In this document: one piece after another, positions 17,402 to 25,394 of the stretch
How positions within the stretch are numbered: position 1 is the first letter of the stretch
Layout: the number at the start of each line of letters is the position of its first letter
DNA from: CAXXFQ01 sp963674475
GTDB taxonomy: Bacteria; Planctomycetota; Planctomycetia; Pirellulales; Thermoguttaceae
Reading direction: 5' to 3'
Assembly (NCBI GenBank): GCA_963674475.2
Contig: CAXXFQ010000008.1
Location: forward strand, 434,001 to 498,000
DNA: 64,000 nt
Position numbers and translations under genes: made by a program
The notes under the pieces: model-generated
Seen by the model: only the letters and a program-made list of their open reading frames with translations
The model's database searches: none
What the model was told of the DNA's origin: nothing

Positions 17402-17548
17402 ACAGCGTGCTTCACTTAAGTGGCGTGTTTCTTGCAACCGATAGGGAAAGGGGAAAAATAAAATCCATTTCGCCACTCAGACTTAGGCGAACATGGGATC
17501 CCTTCCGTCGGCTCCCGTGACGTAACACTTGCATGAAAACCGCTCTAG
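17402..17548 (-). repeat. Dispersed ~146-nt sense-leader element, copy 1
   Basis: Read on the minus strand, this begins CTAGAGCGGTTTTCATGCAA and aligns by eye along its whole length with 25243-25388, at roughly three quarters identity and with almost no gaps. Shared blocks include CGTCAC, TGTT-GCCTAAGT, TTTTTCC and CCCTATCG-TTGCAAG. Inside, GTGGCG pairs with CGCCAC and a GAAATGG/CCCTTTC-like pair encloses a U-rich loop. It sits in sense orientation upstream of the amidotransferase gene and ends at a terminator hairpin. It may be a structured leader RNA, a small RNA gene, or a non-autonomous mobile repeat. Confidence 0.65.
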
Positions 17549-17681
17549 TCGCTTCAGGAGAAAAAGTTTTGAGCAAATTGCTCAAGGTAGCGCCGCGCGT
17601 CTGAAGGATTTCAACCGCGCAGCAGCCGAGGTTTATCCAACCGCGTCGAGTTAGAGGAATCGACCCGCTTGGATAGGAAGT

Positions 17682-17897
17682 TTATTCGCGAGGACGAATC
17701 GCACCGGTCAAACCGGCGTAGTCGACTCGGTCTTCCGGATGCCAGAGCGGGAGTCCTCTTTCGACTCGCTCAGCCAGCATACGCAGTTTTTCCGAGGAAC
17801 CGGCCGGAGCGTCGGTCGGGGTGAAGTTCTCATTTTCGACTGGGATGAAATCCTCGTCGTGTCCACATTCCAAAATTGCCTCAAAGACGTTCCGCAT
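17682..17897 (-). CDS. Conserved small hypothetical protein (71 residues)
   Basis: The product is 71 residues, acidic, with no signal peptide or membrane segment. The C-terminus RGLPLWHPEDRVDYAGLTGAI reads like a conserved protein, and I believe similar short proteins occur in other planctomycetes, though I cannot assign a function. GGAGAG precedes the ATG at 17897 with good spacing. Downstream on the same strand a TGAGCAA-A-TTGCTCA palindrome (17570-17584) followed by a U-rich stretch may terminate it. Upstream frames in the same register (to 17971) lack coding character. Confidence 0.65.
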   Translation of the reverse strand: MRNVFEAILECGHDEDFIPVENENFTPTDAPAGSSEKLRMLAERVERGLPLWHPEDRVDYAGLTGAIRPRE

Positions 17898-18579
17898 TTT
17901 CTTCGACTCTCCGATTCGGAATAAAAAATACCCACAGAAGAACCAAACATAGCCCAGCCTGAATGCCGCACCGGTGTGGTGTTTCGCTTTCTCGTCCTCG
18001 TCGGGCGAAAGAAATACGAACCTTTTCCGGGGGAGCCACTTTCGGCTTGGAGGAATTCACCCTATACTGCTTGTTCCGGTTTGATCGGAATACCTATCCG
18101 GTCACCAGGGCCCGGCCATCCGGGCTTGTTATTTGGTTCGAAGCGACTTTTCGAATGGTTCAAAAAATTTCGAAAAAACGTCGAACCGACAAGCGGCCTT
18201 AGGGAACGATCTTGATCAGAATGCAAAGGGGATCTCTGTTCCTTGTTCATGATCGAAGATCGTCGGCACGGGCGAAATCTCAAGGGTGAAACTTTAATAT
18301 GCACCTGTATAGTGAAATTTCGTCCGTGTGTGAATATCTTATTATTCCCGAGATCCGATCTAAGTCAAGCTCGTTCACGGTCTTTTTAGAGGAAAAGTCT
18401 CAGTTTTTGCTATTTTAACCATTTTAACGGGCGTGAAAGGGATATTTTACCCCTCTTCGCAGGGGCGGCTGAGACGGTTTGTGACGTTCGGATGGAAAAA
18501 AGGCCCGTTTGACGCAATTTCGCGGGGGGGTATTGGTCCCCTCTTTTGTTAGGCGGTTCCTCAAGCGATTTTTGATGTT
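17898..18579. other. Gene-poor intergenic region
   Basis: About 680 bp separate the 71-residue gene from yjbQ. Short open frames here show no conserved-looking sequence, and I see no RNA gene. Local composition becomes AT-rich from about 18290 to 18430. Confidence 0.45.
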
Positions 18580-19005
18580 ATGACCTGGATTCAACGAGAA
18601 ATAAGCCTCCCCGCTTTTCCGCAAGGCTGTCACCAAATCACCCGGGAGATTGTCGACGCATTGCCCGAATTAAAGCAGGTCAAAGTCGGCCTGCTCCATC
18701 TTTTCTTGCAGCACACCTCCGCCTCGCTGACGCTCAACGAGAATGCCGACCCGGATGTCCCCCGCGATTTGGAGCGGCTTTTGGGAACGTTGGCCAGCGA
18801 ATCGTTTCCCTATCGGCATACGATTGAAGGGCCCGATGATATGCCGGCCCACGCCAAGACCTCGTTGACCGATTCGGGGTTGACCATTCCGATTGGAGGG
18901 GGTGCGTTGAAGCTGGGGACTTGGCAGGGAATTTTCCTTTGGGAACACCGTCGCGCGGGCGGTTCTCGACGTTTAATCCTTACGATTCAAGGCGAATCTT
19001 TTTAG
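18580..19005 (+). CDS. yjbQ: YjbQ family protein (UPF0047, secondary thiamine-phosphate synthase-like)
   Basis: The 141-residue protein matches the single-domain YjbQ/UPF0047 fold. Family motifs are clear: LFLQHTSASLTLNENADPDV at about 41-60, a HAKTSLTDSGLTIPI segment near residue 90-104, and GTWQGIFLWEHR near the end. E. coli YjbQ has weak thiamine-phosphate synthase activity, but the real role of the family is unresolved. The His and Asp residues expected to form the site are present. It stands alone; the ATG is preceded by no strong Shine-Dalgarno. Confidence 0.92.
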   Translation: MTWIQREISLPAFPQGCHQITREIVDALPELKQVKVGLLHLFLQHTSASLTLNENADPDVPRDLERLLGTLASESFPYRHTIEGPDDMPAHAKTSLTDSGLTIPIGGGALKLGTWQGIFLWEHRRAGGSRRLILTIQGESF

Positions 19006-19097
19006 ACGGCTCTTTGCCCGAATTGCAACACGATAACCGGCTTGTAACACGACAAACCGTCCGGTCGAGCGGCTTCTCTTTTTTCGCCAGGGCCGAT

Positions 19098-19757
19098 TCA
19101 CTTGCGAAAGCGGCAGTAGTAAAGCAAGGCGACAAAGTCGTAAGCGGCGTGGGCGGTGATCGGAACCAGTAGATTGTCGGTCGCCAGCCAGATGCCGCCC
19201 AGGTAAAGCCCGATAAGCGTGGCCAGCAAAAAGTAGGTCTTCGTCAGCATATGGGCCAAGCCGAACAGGGCCGAGGCCAGGGCCAGCCCGACCCAGATTC
19301 CGGTTTCGCCGCCGATTGATTGGGCAATCCAGGTCTGCAGCAAACCGCGAAAAAGCAATTCTTCTCCGATTCCGGCCACGAGGCACAACGCGGCCAGCTC
19401 GAACAGATTGGCGCCGCGAAACATCGGGACAATCGTTTCTTCGACCAATTCGGCGACCCGTCGTAGCGGACGCCAAGGAGCGCGAAGGCAGGCGAAAAAG
19501 AGTCCCAACATCGGAACCGTGGCGGCCAGCCCCAGCAGCAACCCGTGGAGATTCCACTGGAAGGTCGATGCGGGAGAGATCAGCAGCCATCGACCGATCA
19601 CGACGGCGACCACCGCCAGAAGCCCTTCGAAAACGGTACCGACCAGAACATAGGACGTGGCACTGGTCGGCCGTGGCGCTTGCGGAGGTGTCGGGGCGTG
19701 GGGGCTTTCGCGATCGGGACGGAATTTTTCTTCGGGCGGATTCGACGGTTTGGACAT
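19098..19757 (-). CDS. CPBP family intramembrane metalloprotease
   Basis: This membrane protein has the CPBP (Abi, CAAX-prenyl-protease-like) motifs EELLFRGLLQ near residue 130, FGLAHM near 160 and HAAYDFVALL near the C-terminus, which supply the paired Glu and His residues of the intramembrane site. About six hydrophobic helices are visible after a Pro-rich cytosolic N-terminus of 35 residues. The ATG at 19757 gives 219 residues; the longer upstream frame starts with unconvincing sequence. Substrates of bacterial CPBP proteins are mostly unknown. Yjb Q lies convergent on the other side. Confidence 0.9.
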   Translation of the reverse strand: MSKPSNPPEEKFRPDRESPHAPTPPQAPRPTSATSYVLVGTVFEGLLAVVAVVIGRWLLISPASTFQWNLHGLLLGLAATVPMLGLFFACLRAPWRPLRRVAELVEETIVPMFRGANLFELAALCLVAGIGEELLFRGLLQTWIAQSIGGETGIWVGLALASALFGLAHMLTKTYFLLATLIGLYLGGIWLATDNLLVPITAHAAYDFVALLYYCRFRK

Positions 19758-20102
19758 CAGGACAAATTGGTTTGGTTGAGAAAAGGAGAGGAAATGTGAA
19801 AATGGTGACGGCCTCCCGGAAAAGGCGCCGGTTTCTCCCACGATTGTCCGCCCCACGGGGAGAATGCTTCGATTCCTGTAAGGAAAATGCCTTTTGGTGG
19901 CCGATTCAGATTCCGGGAAAAAGAAACTTGGCTTTAAGTTGACCAGATTTCTTTTTTCTTGTCAAGAAACCGGTTAAAATCAAGGAGTGACGCGGGAGCG
20001 GTCGACGATTGGGTTTTTCATTGATGTCGGTCTTTTTCGTTTCTTGGCTTCAAGCCGCGATGTCTCTTGTCCCGTAAAAAAATCACCGGAGCCTGTTTGA
20101 CG
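19758..20102. other. Intergenic region between the CPBP gene and the ClpP-like gene
   Basis: No gene is supported in these 345 bp, which should hold divergent promoters. TTGACC at 19940-19945 and TTGTCA at 19960-19965 are possible -35 elements, but neither has a good -10 at the right distance. Confidence 0.35.
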
Positions 20103-20642
20103 ATGCGCGAAGATCTTGCTTCAAAAGAACTCGTCGAAATCCCTCTCGTCGGCGATCTGACCGACCATGAATCGGAGCTGGCGGAAAAGTTACTCGAAGT
20201 GGAACCGGGGGGAGAGTGTCTTCTCTGGTTCGACTCGCTCGGCGGTAGCGCGTATGCGGCGATCGCCCTGGCGTCGATCATTCAATTGCGAGGGATTCGG
20301 GCCACCGGCATCGTCGTCGGGGAATGTACTTCGGCCGCTCTGTGGCCGTTTGCGGCGTGCCGACGTCGTTTGGTCACGCCCATGAGTATTTTCCTTTTCC
20401 ATCCGATGAAGTGGCAAAGTGAAGAGAATGTTGCCCGGGTCGAGGCGGCCGAGTGGGCCCGTCATTTCGATCATCTCGAAGGCGAAATGGACAGTTTTTT
20501 GGCCGACCTGTTTGAGATCCCGATGATGAAAATTCAAGCCTGGTCGCATCCGGGCCGTTATTTGACCGGGCCGGAAATGGTCGAGGCCGGGTTGGCCGAG
20601 CTGGTCCCCTGGAAACAACTCGACGAATTCAGACGTGGATAG
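20103..20642 (+). CDS. ClpP/crotonase-fold protein, divergent S14 family
   Basis: The fold matches ClpP: DSLGGSAYAAIALASII corresponds to the ClpP glycine loop, ECTSAALWPFAAC to the nucleophile region (Ser in TSAAL), and IFLFHPMKW to the His strand. The third triad residue seems lost: where ClpP has Asp before RFLS, this protein has GRYLTGPEMVEAGLAELV, with Gly in its place. Together with its isolation from clpX or another ClpP gene, this suggests a specialised or inactive relative. The ATG at 20103 is used, with CGGAG upstream; it gives 179 residues. No Clp ATPase is in the window. Confidence 0.75.
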   Translation: MREDLASKELVEIPLVGDLTDHESELAEKLLEVEPGGECLLWFDSLGGSAYAAIALASIIQLRGIRATGIVVGECTSAALWPFAACRRRLVTPMSIFLFHPMKWQSEENVARVEAAEWARHFDHLEGEMDSFLADLFEIPMMKIQAWSHPGRYLTGPEMVEAGLAELVPWKQLDEFRRG

Positions 20643-20755
20643 CAGCCCGTTGAAAACGGTGCAAAAGTCTGTTCCGGCGGTGGGGCCCAGTTTATAATGA
20701 AGTGAGGAAAGGACCGGTTTTCCTTTCGGTAGTTTTTCTTTTTTTGTATCCTTTC

Positions 20756-21868
20756 ATGACCAAACGCCAATCTCATCGACGCGATTTTTTGACCGGGAAA
20801 GCGGCCCGCGATTCGTTGGCCGACGCCGTGGAGGGACGTTTGCCCGAGGACACGCCCAAGGCGGCGGCTCCTTTCGATCCGGACCGTTGCCCGACGGCCC
20901 GTCCGGGCTATGTCATCCGGGTCAGCCGTGAGGCGATGGCCTGCACGTTCGAACTGCTCTTGAACGCGGGACAGTACGAGGGGGCGATCGATACGGCGAT
21001 GCAGACATTGGAAATCGTCGACGAGGTGGAGGACCAGCTTTCCGTCTTTCGGCCGACCAGCGATATCAGCTATCTCAATGAGTCGGCGGCCGACGGTCCG
21101 GTCGAGGTCGAGGCCCGTTTGTACGGACTGCTCGAACTGTGTGAGCGAATCTATCGCGAAACCGAAGGGGCCTTTGACCCGACGTCGACTCCCTTGTCGG
21201 AAGTCTGGGGGTTTTCACGTCGCGAGGGCCGATTGCCGTCCGACGAGGAATTGGCCCTCGCGCTCCTGAAGGTCGGCATGGACCAGGTTGAACTGGGCGC
21301 GGACGAGCAGACGGTCCGTTATCTTCGCGACGGGATTCGGCTAAGTTTCGGTTCGATCGGCAAGGGGTACGCGCTCGATCGGTGCGTCCAACGGTTGGAA
21401 GAAAACCAGATCGAGCATTTCTTGTTACACGGCGGCTACAGTAGTGTCATCGCGCGCGGCACGCGGGCCGATCTGGCCGGAAGGCCCGGCTGGCCGGTCG
21501 GGGTCCATCATCCGTTGCGCCGCAACCAACGTCTGGGCGAGATTGTCTTGAAGGATCGGGCGCTGGCCACCTCGGGGAGCGAAAAACAGTTCTTCCGACA
21601 CCAGGGGCGCCGATACAGTCATCTATTGAATCCGAAAACGGGCCGACCGGCCGACGAGCTGTTGTCGGTGACCGTCGTGGCGCCGACCGCCGCGCTGGCC
21701 GACGCGCTGGCGACCGCCTTTTTTGTCATGGGGGTCGACAAGACGTTGACTCTGGTCGAGCAATCGGACGAGTTGGCTGTTTTGATGGTCCGCCCGGCAC
21801 CGGCTGGGCGGGTCGAGTTGATCGAGTCCGGATTCCAGCCGGGGCAGTGGGTCCCTTCGGTCGGCTGA
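20756..21868 (+). CDS. apbE: FAD:protein FMN transferase
   Basis: ApbE transfers FMN from FAD to a Thr or Ser of target proteins such as NqrB, NqrC or RnfG, or acts on secreted flavoproteins. Family motifs are present: FDPTSTPLSEVWGF near residue 140, LSFGSIGKGYALDR near 200, HGGYSSVIARG near 230, and HLLNPKTGRPADELLSVTVVA near 290. The metal-site Asp/Thr region PTAALADALATAFFVMG follows. The ATG at 20756 gives 370 residues. The N-terminus has RRDFLTGKAA, Tat-like in charge but without a hydrophobic core, so export is doubtful. A TATAAT at 20693-20698 is a possible -10. Confidence 0.92.
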   Translation: MTKRQSHRRDFLTGKAARDSLADAVEGRLPEDTPKAAAPFDPDRCPTARPGYVIRVSREAMACTFELLLNAGQYEGAIDTAMQTLEIVDEVEDQLSVFRPTSDISYLNESAADGPVEVEARLYGLLELCERIYRETEGAFDPTSTPLSEVWGFSRREGRLPSDEELALALLKVGMDQVELGADEQTVRYLRDGIRLSFGSIGKGYALDRCVQRLEENQIEHFLLHGGYSSVIARGTRADLAGRPGWPVGVHHPLRRNQRLGEIVLKDRALATSGSEKQFFRHQGRRYSHLLNPKTGRPADELLSVTVVAPTAALADALATAFFVMGVDKTLTLVEQSDELAVLMVRPAPAGRVELIESGFQPGQWVPSVG

Positions 21869-21872
21869 CCAA

Positions 21873-23987
21873 TCAGTCTTTCTCTTCGGAAATGACCAGT
21901 TGGACCTCCCACGGTTCGATTCTCGGGATGACGAAACGGCGATATGGGCCGTCGGTGCCGTCGGCGTCAATTTTTGCTCGTTGGCCGCGGCAGTCGATCG
22001 CGGTGAGGGTCTTCTTGTCGGTTTGCAGCAAGAGTTCGACTTGTTCGGCCGGGTCGAAGTTGGCGTTGATCAGCGACAGGGCGACTTCGCCGTTTTCCGA
22101 TTTTCGAATGGCCGCCGTCACCTTGTGGAACGAAGCGACATAGCCGGGCAGCCGGTCGCGGGAAAGCCACCGCATGAGGTTTTTCAGTTGGGTCGATTTC
22201 GGCACATCGTGGTGTTGGGTCCACGGGAAGTAGCCGGCGACACAGACCCGGCCGCCGAGTCGGTTTTCGAACACGCCCAGGGCACAGGGACCAAACGGTT
22301 TTTCGCCATAGTCGACCAGCATGGAAAGCGACTGGGCCCCTTTGGCAGTCGGACGGAACAGGCGGGCCGGGGTCCGGAAGAACGATTGACGCGAGTCGCA
22401 GTGTCGTCCGGCGTACGGGCCGTTGAGCGGATGGTCGAGCAGCTTTTCGACCGCGTCCACTCGAATCGTCTCGGCCGGTTCGAACCCGGTCAGCTCCCCG
22501 AAACCACGCCGGTTGAGGATCGCCAGTGCGGGGGAGTCGAGATAAACTCCTTCGGCCAAAATCTGGCGAATTTGATCGTCCGAAAAGGCGTGGACCATAT
22601 TGCCCGAGAGGTACCGGACCGTCGCTTGGGCCGGATCATAGGCGACCGGGATGCCGACCTCGAAGAGTTGATTGGCCGGGCCATCCAAAAAGGAGGCGAT
22701 CCCGTACCATCTTCCACCGCCCGGGTCGGAGACGGCCGCCGCGTCTCGGTTCCACGCCGGGCTGATGCCGACCAGCGGTTTTCGGCCGAGGTGCCGGGCC
22801 ATCAAATCGTAAAACGGCCGGTTTTGGTGAATCCCCGCGACAAGCGGTTCGAACCCATCCAGCGGATCTTCGGTTAACCAGAGGACGTTGAACGCCGCGC
22901 CGGTGCATCCGGAAGCCAGATAGCAGGCCGCCTCGAACGTGTTCATTTTGACCGATTTTCGAAGTCGTTGGTACGGGAAATTTTCGATCTCCGACTGGAT
23001 CGAGACGACCCAAGGCGGAAGGGTCGAGACCTGACGGCCGATCGCGTGCATTTTTTGCAGCGCGCCGGGAGTCGACTGGTCGTTGTAAAACCCGCCGCCC
23101 GGGCGCCACCAGACGGGCGTACCGTTTTTCCCGGCGAGTGTCTTGGCCCAGTTGGCAAAGTCGTACCCTTCGTAAAAACGATCCCCCGTCATGAAGCCAA
23201 GCGGCATTTTGGGCCGGAGGCGGTGGACCGTTTTTTCCGCCAAGGCCAACACGCCGTCGATCGTTTCCCGATTGTGCGCGAGCCATTGCTTTCGCAGGGC
23301 AAAACGCTCGGTTTCGTCGTCGTTGACAAACGCCTTGCAAAGCGATTCCCGGGTGTATTGCTTCCCGGTCCGCTTGGCGAATCGTTTCAGGCAGTGCTCG
23401 CAAAAACATCCACGACCGCCGCCGTGGCCGAAGCGGATATCGTCGTCCAGCCAGATATAATCCGGGTTGGCCTCGGCGGTCAGTTCATAGAGCCGGACGA
23501 TATAGTGGTGGTATTTCGGATCGTTCGGGCAGAAGACGCCGTGGCACGGTTTGCCGTTTTGATCAATCATAGGGGTATAATCCCCTTGGAGCGAACGGTC
23601 GAGGTCTTCGCTATGGTGGCCGATTGTCGTCAGGACGTTGATCCCCGTCCGGTAGCCCAATTTTCGGACCGCTTCCATCCGTCGTTTCAAGATTTTGCAG
23701 CGACGTTCCACTTCCTCCAGGGGAATGACCGCGTGGGTGACACTGTGAAAGAAGGTGATTTCGTCGGTCACCCCCTTGTGACGTTCGAACAGGGCCAGCA
23801 GCTCTTTGAATCGGGCGTCCGACTCCCATTGGCCGACCCCGATCCGAAACGAGACAAACGCCTTCGAGGGGTTTTGGTTTTTTTGGGGATGGGCGTCGCC
23901 CGATTCGGCCGAGGCGCCTCTATTCGCGACGATGCCGCAAAACAACAAAACCATCAGCAATAAAAACGGGCGGTGAGTCGATTTCAT
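21873..23987 (-). CDS. Large secreted glycosidase-like hypothetical protein
   Basis: The 704-residue protein starts with a signal peptide (residues 1-27, FLLLMVLLFCGIVANRGASA). The N-terminal half looks like a TIM barrel: repeated strand-helix units, YIWLDDDIRFG near residue 185 with acidic residues in the place of a catalytic acid, and a CFCEHCLKRF cysteine cluster nearby, as in GH42-like and related clan GH-A proteins. The C-terminal part is beta-rich. I cannot assign an exact family. It ends 5 bp from the convergent apbE gene. A role in polysaccharide breakdown is an inference from fold and export. Confidence 0.7.
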   Translation of the reverse strand: MKSTHRPFLLLMVLLFCGIVANRGASAESGDAHPQKNQNPSKAFVSFRIGVGQWESDARFKELLALFERHKGVTDEITFFHSVTHAVIPLEEVERRCKILKRRMEAVRKLGYRTGINVLTTIGHHSEDLDRSLQGDYTPMIDQNGKPCHGVFCPNDPKYHHYIVRLYELTAEANPDYIWLDDDIRFGHGGGRGCFCEHCLKRFAKRTGKQYTRESLCKAFVNDDETERFALRKQWLAHNRETIDGVLALAEKTVHRLRPKMPLGFMTGDRFYEGYDFANWAKTLAGKNGTPVWWRPGGGFYNDQSTPGALQKMHAIGRQVSTLPPWVVSIQSEIENFPYQRLRKSVKMNTFEAACYLASGCTGAAFNVLWLTEDPLDGFEPLVAGIHQNRPFYDLMARHLGRKPLVGISPAWNRDAAAVSDPGGGRWYGIASFLDGPANQLFEVGIPVAYDPAQATVRYLSGNMVHAFSDDQIRQILAEGVYLDSPALAILNRRGFGELTGFEPAETIRVDAVEKLLDHPLNGPYAGRHCDSRQSFFRTPARLFRPTAKGAQSLSMLVDYGEKPFGPCALGVFENRLGGRVCVAGYFPWTQHHDVPKSTQLKNLMRWLSRDRLPGYVASFHKVTAAIRKSENGEVALSLINANFDPAEQVELLLQTDKKTLTAIDCRGQRAKIDADGTDGPYRRFVIPRIEPWEVQLVISEEKD

Positions 23988-24241
23988 CGTGGGTCACTCG
24001 TGGAGGAAAAGATAAGGGATTTTTTTGAAAGGGAAATAACAGACCCTATTGTAAACGAGGCTCGCCCGGTTCTCAATCGGGTTTTTCTGAACCGTTTTTG
24101 ACCGTGAACGGCCCGGTTTGATTTTCGTCATTGTTGGACAGAGGGGGGGAGCCTGCTGGCATGGACGCTTGGAAAGGGGTATGATGAACCTCTTTCGAAC
24201 CGACGTTGGTCGGATACCCTTTCCCCCCGCGTTTTCTTCCG

Positions 24242-25054
24242 ATGACCGACTACGAAGCAAATCATCCTGATCGTGGACAACTCGTTTTTCTCGGAACCGG
24301 CACCTCGCACGGCGTTCCGGTGATCGGTTGTCCGTGCCCGGTTTGCACGAGCGAGCTTCCCGAAAACCAAAGGACCCGTAGTAGTGTGGTTCTCGCGTTG
24401 CCGGAGGGAAATCTGTTGATCGATACGGCGCCCGAGTTGCGGCTGCAACTGGTTCGTGAGCGAATCGGACGGATCGACGCGGTTTGCTACACGCACGAAC
24501 ATGCCGACCATCTCAACGGGCTCGACGACCTGCGGATTTTTCCTTACTTTTTGAAGCACGATTTGCCGGTCTATTGTGACGAGACGGTCGAGCGGCGGAT
24601 TCGAACCGTTTTCGATTACGCGTTTAACCCGGCCTTCCGTAAAATTCCCGCCGGCGGTGTTCCCCGCTTGGAATTGCATCGGATCGAGCCGTATCGGCCA
24701 TTTGAAGTGCTCGGAGCGACGATCGTGCCGATCCGACAGTTACACGGGAGGTTCGAAACGCTCGGGTTTCGGATCGGGCCGTTTGCCTATTGCACGGACG
24801 TGAAAAAAATCCCGCCGGAGAGCCAACCGTATCTCGAAGGGGTCGAGACGCTGGTCTTGGGCTGTTTGCGTCACGAGCCGCACGAAACGCACATGAATCT
24901 CGAAGAGGCGCTGGAGGTGGTCGACCGTTTTCGTCCCAAGCGGACGTTTTTTACCCATATTAGTCATCGTTTTGAGCATCGGCGGATCAGTCGCGAGCTG
25001 CCCACAGGGGTCGAGTTGGCTTACGACGGATTGCGCGTCGACGTTGACTTGTAA
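24242..25054 (+). CDS. PhnP-like metallo-beta-lactamase-fold phosphodiesterase
   Basis: The protein has the metallo-beta-lactamase fold with two metal sites: THEHADHLNGLDDLR near residue 85, a His in QLHGRFETLGFRIG near 170, Asp in YCTDVKKI and a terminal THISHR. The N-terminal FLGTGTSHGVPVIGCPCPVC and its cysteines are typical of PhnP and close relatives, where they bind a structural zinc. PhnP cleaves cyclic ribose phosphodiesters in phosphonate breakdown, but no phn genes are near, so another cyclic phosphodiester substrate is likely. The ATG at 24242 gives 270 residues. It stands alone between an outward-facing gene and a terminator. Confidence 0.85.
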   Translation: MTDYEANHPDRGQLVFLGTGTSHGVPVIGCPCPVCTSELPENQRTRSSVVLALPEGNLLIDTAPELRLQLVRERIGRIDAVCYTHEHADHLNGLDDLRIFPYFLKHDLPVYCDETVERRIRTVFDYAFNPAFRKIPAGGVPRLELHRIEPYRPFEVLGATIVPIRQLHGRFETLGFRIGPFAYCTDVKKIPPESQPYLEGVETLVLGCLRHEPHETHMNLEEALEVVDRFRPKRTFFTHISHRFEHRRISRELPTGVELAYDGLRVDVDL

Positions 25055-25242
25055 CCGGCTTTCGCAAAAAGAGCAAATTTTTACGGGCTGAAAGAGCGAT
25101 CTGATGGGACCGCTCTTGTTTTTTGCGCTCTTGGAAACAGGGAATGGAGGTATCTTGCCTATTTTAACTAGGTCACTTTTTCAAAAAACGTTAGAATGCC
25201 CGTTCGTTTGAACCGGTAACTGCTTTTTGCCATTACAAGGCC
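25055..25242. other. Intergenic stretch before repeat copy 2
   Basis: After the phnP-like gene there is one terminator hairpin at 25092-25124, then about 120 bp with no gene or clear promoter. Confidence 0.35.
25092..25124 (+). terminator. Rho-independent terminator after the PhnP-like gene
   Basis: AAGAGCG pairs with CGCTCTT around a 12-nt loop, followed by G and six T. It lies 37 bp after the stop codon. Confidence 0.75.
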
Positions 25243-25388
25243 CTAGAGCGGTTTTCATGCAAGTGGAGCGTCACACCGGCCACTGGGAGAGATCTCCTGT
25301 TTGCCTAAGTGTTCGTGGTGGAATGGGTTTTGTTTTTCCATTCCCCTATCGTTTGCAAGGAACCCGCCATACCTAAGTGGAATGCGAT
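25243..25388 (+). repeat. Dispersed ~146-nt sense-leader element, copy 2
   Basis: This matches the reverse complement of 17402-17548 from the shared opening CTAGAGCGGTTTTCATGCAA to CCTAAGTG near the end. Internal pairing is kept with changes on both arms: GGAATGG/CCATTCC here against GAAATGG/CCCTTTC in copy 1. The element ends about six bases before the ATG of the AsmA-like gene, so any folded RNA would cover its ribosome binding region. No intrinsic terminator follows here, unlike copy 1. Confidence 0.65.
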
Positions 25389-25394
25389 ATAATA

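Noticed and set aside
17570..17584. TGAGCAAATTGCTCA palindrome as an operator for the amidotransferase
   Set aside because: It is followed by a U-rich stretch on the minus strand just after the 71-residue gene, so a terminator for that gene is the simpler reading, though not a strong one.
25388..25393. TATAAT two bases before the AsmA-like ATG at 25395 as a promoter
   Set aside because: Initiation would fall inside the coding sequence and there is no -35 at the right distance. The hexamer lies at the end of repeat copy 2 and is probably incidental.
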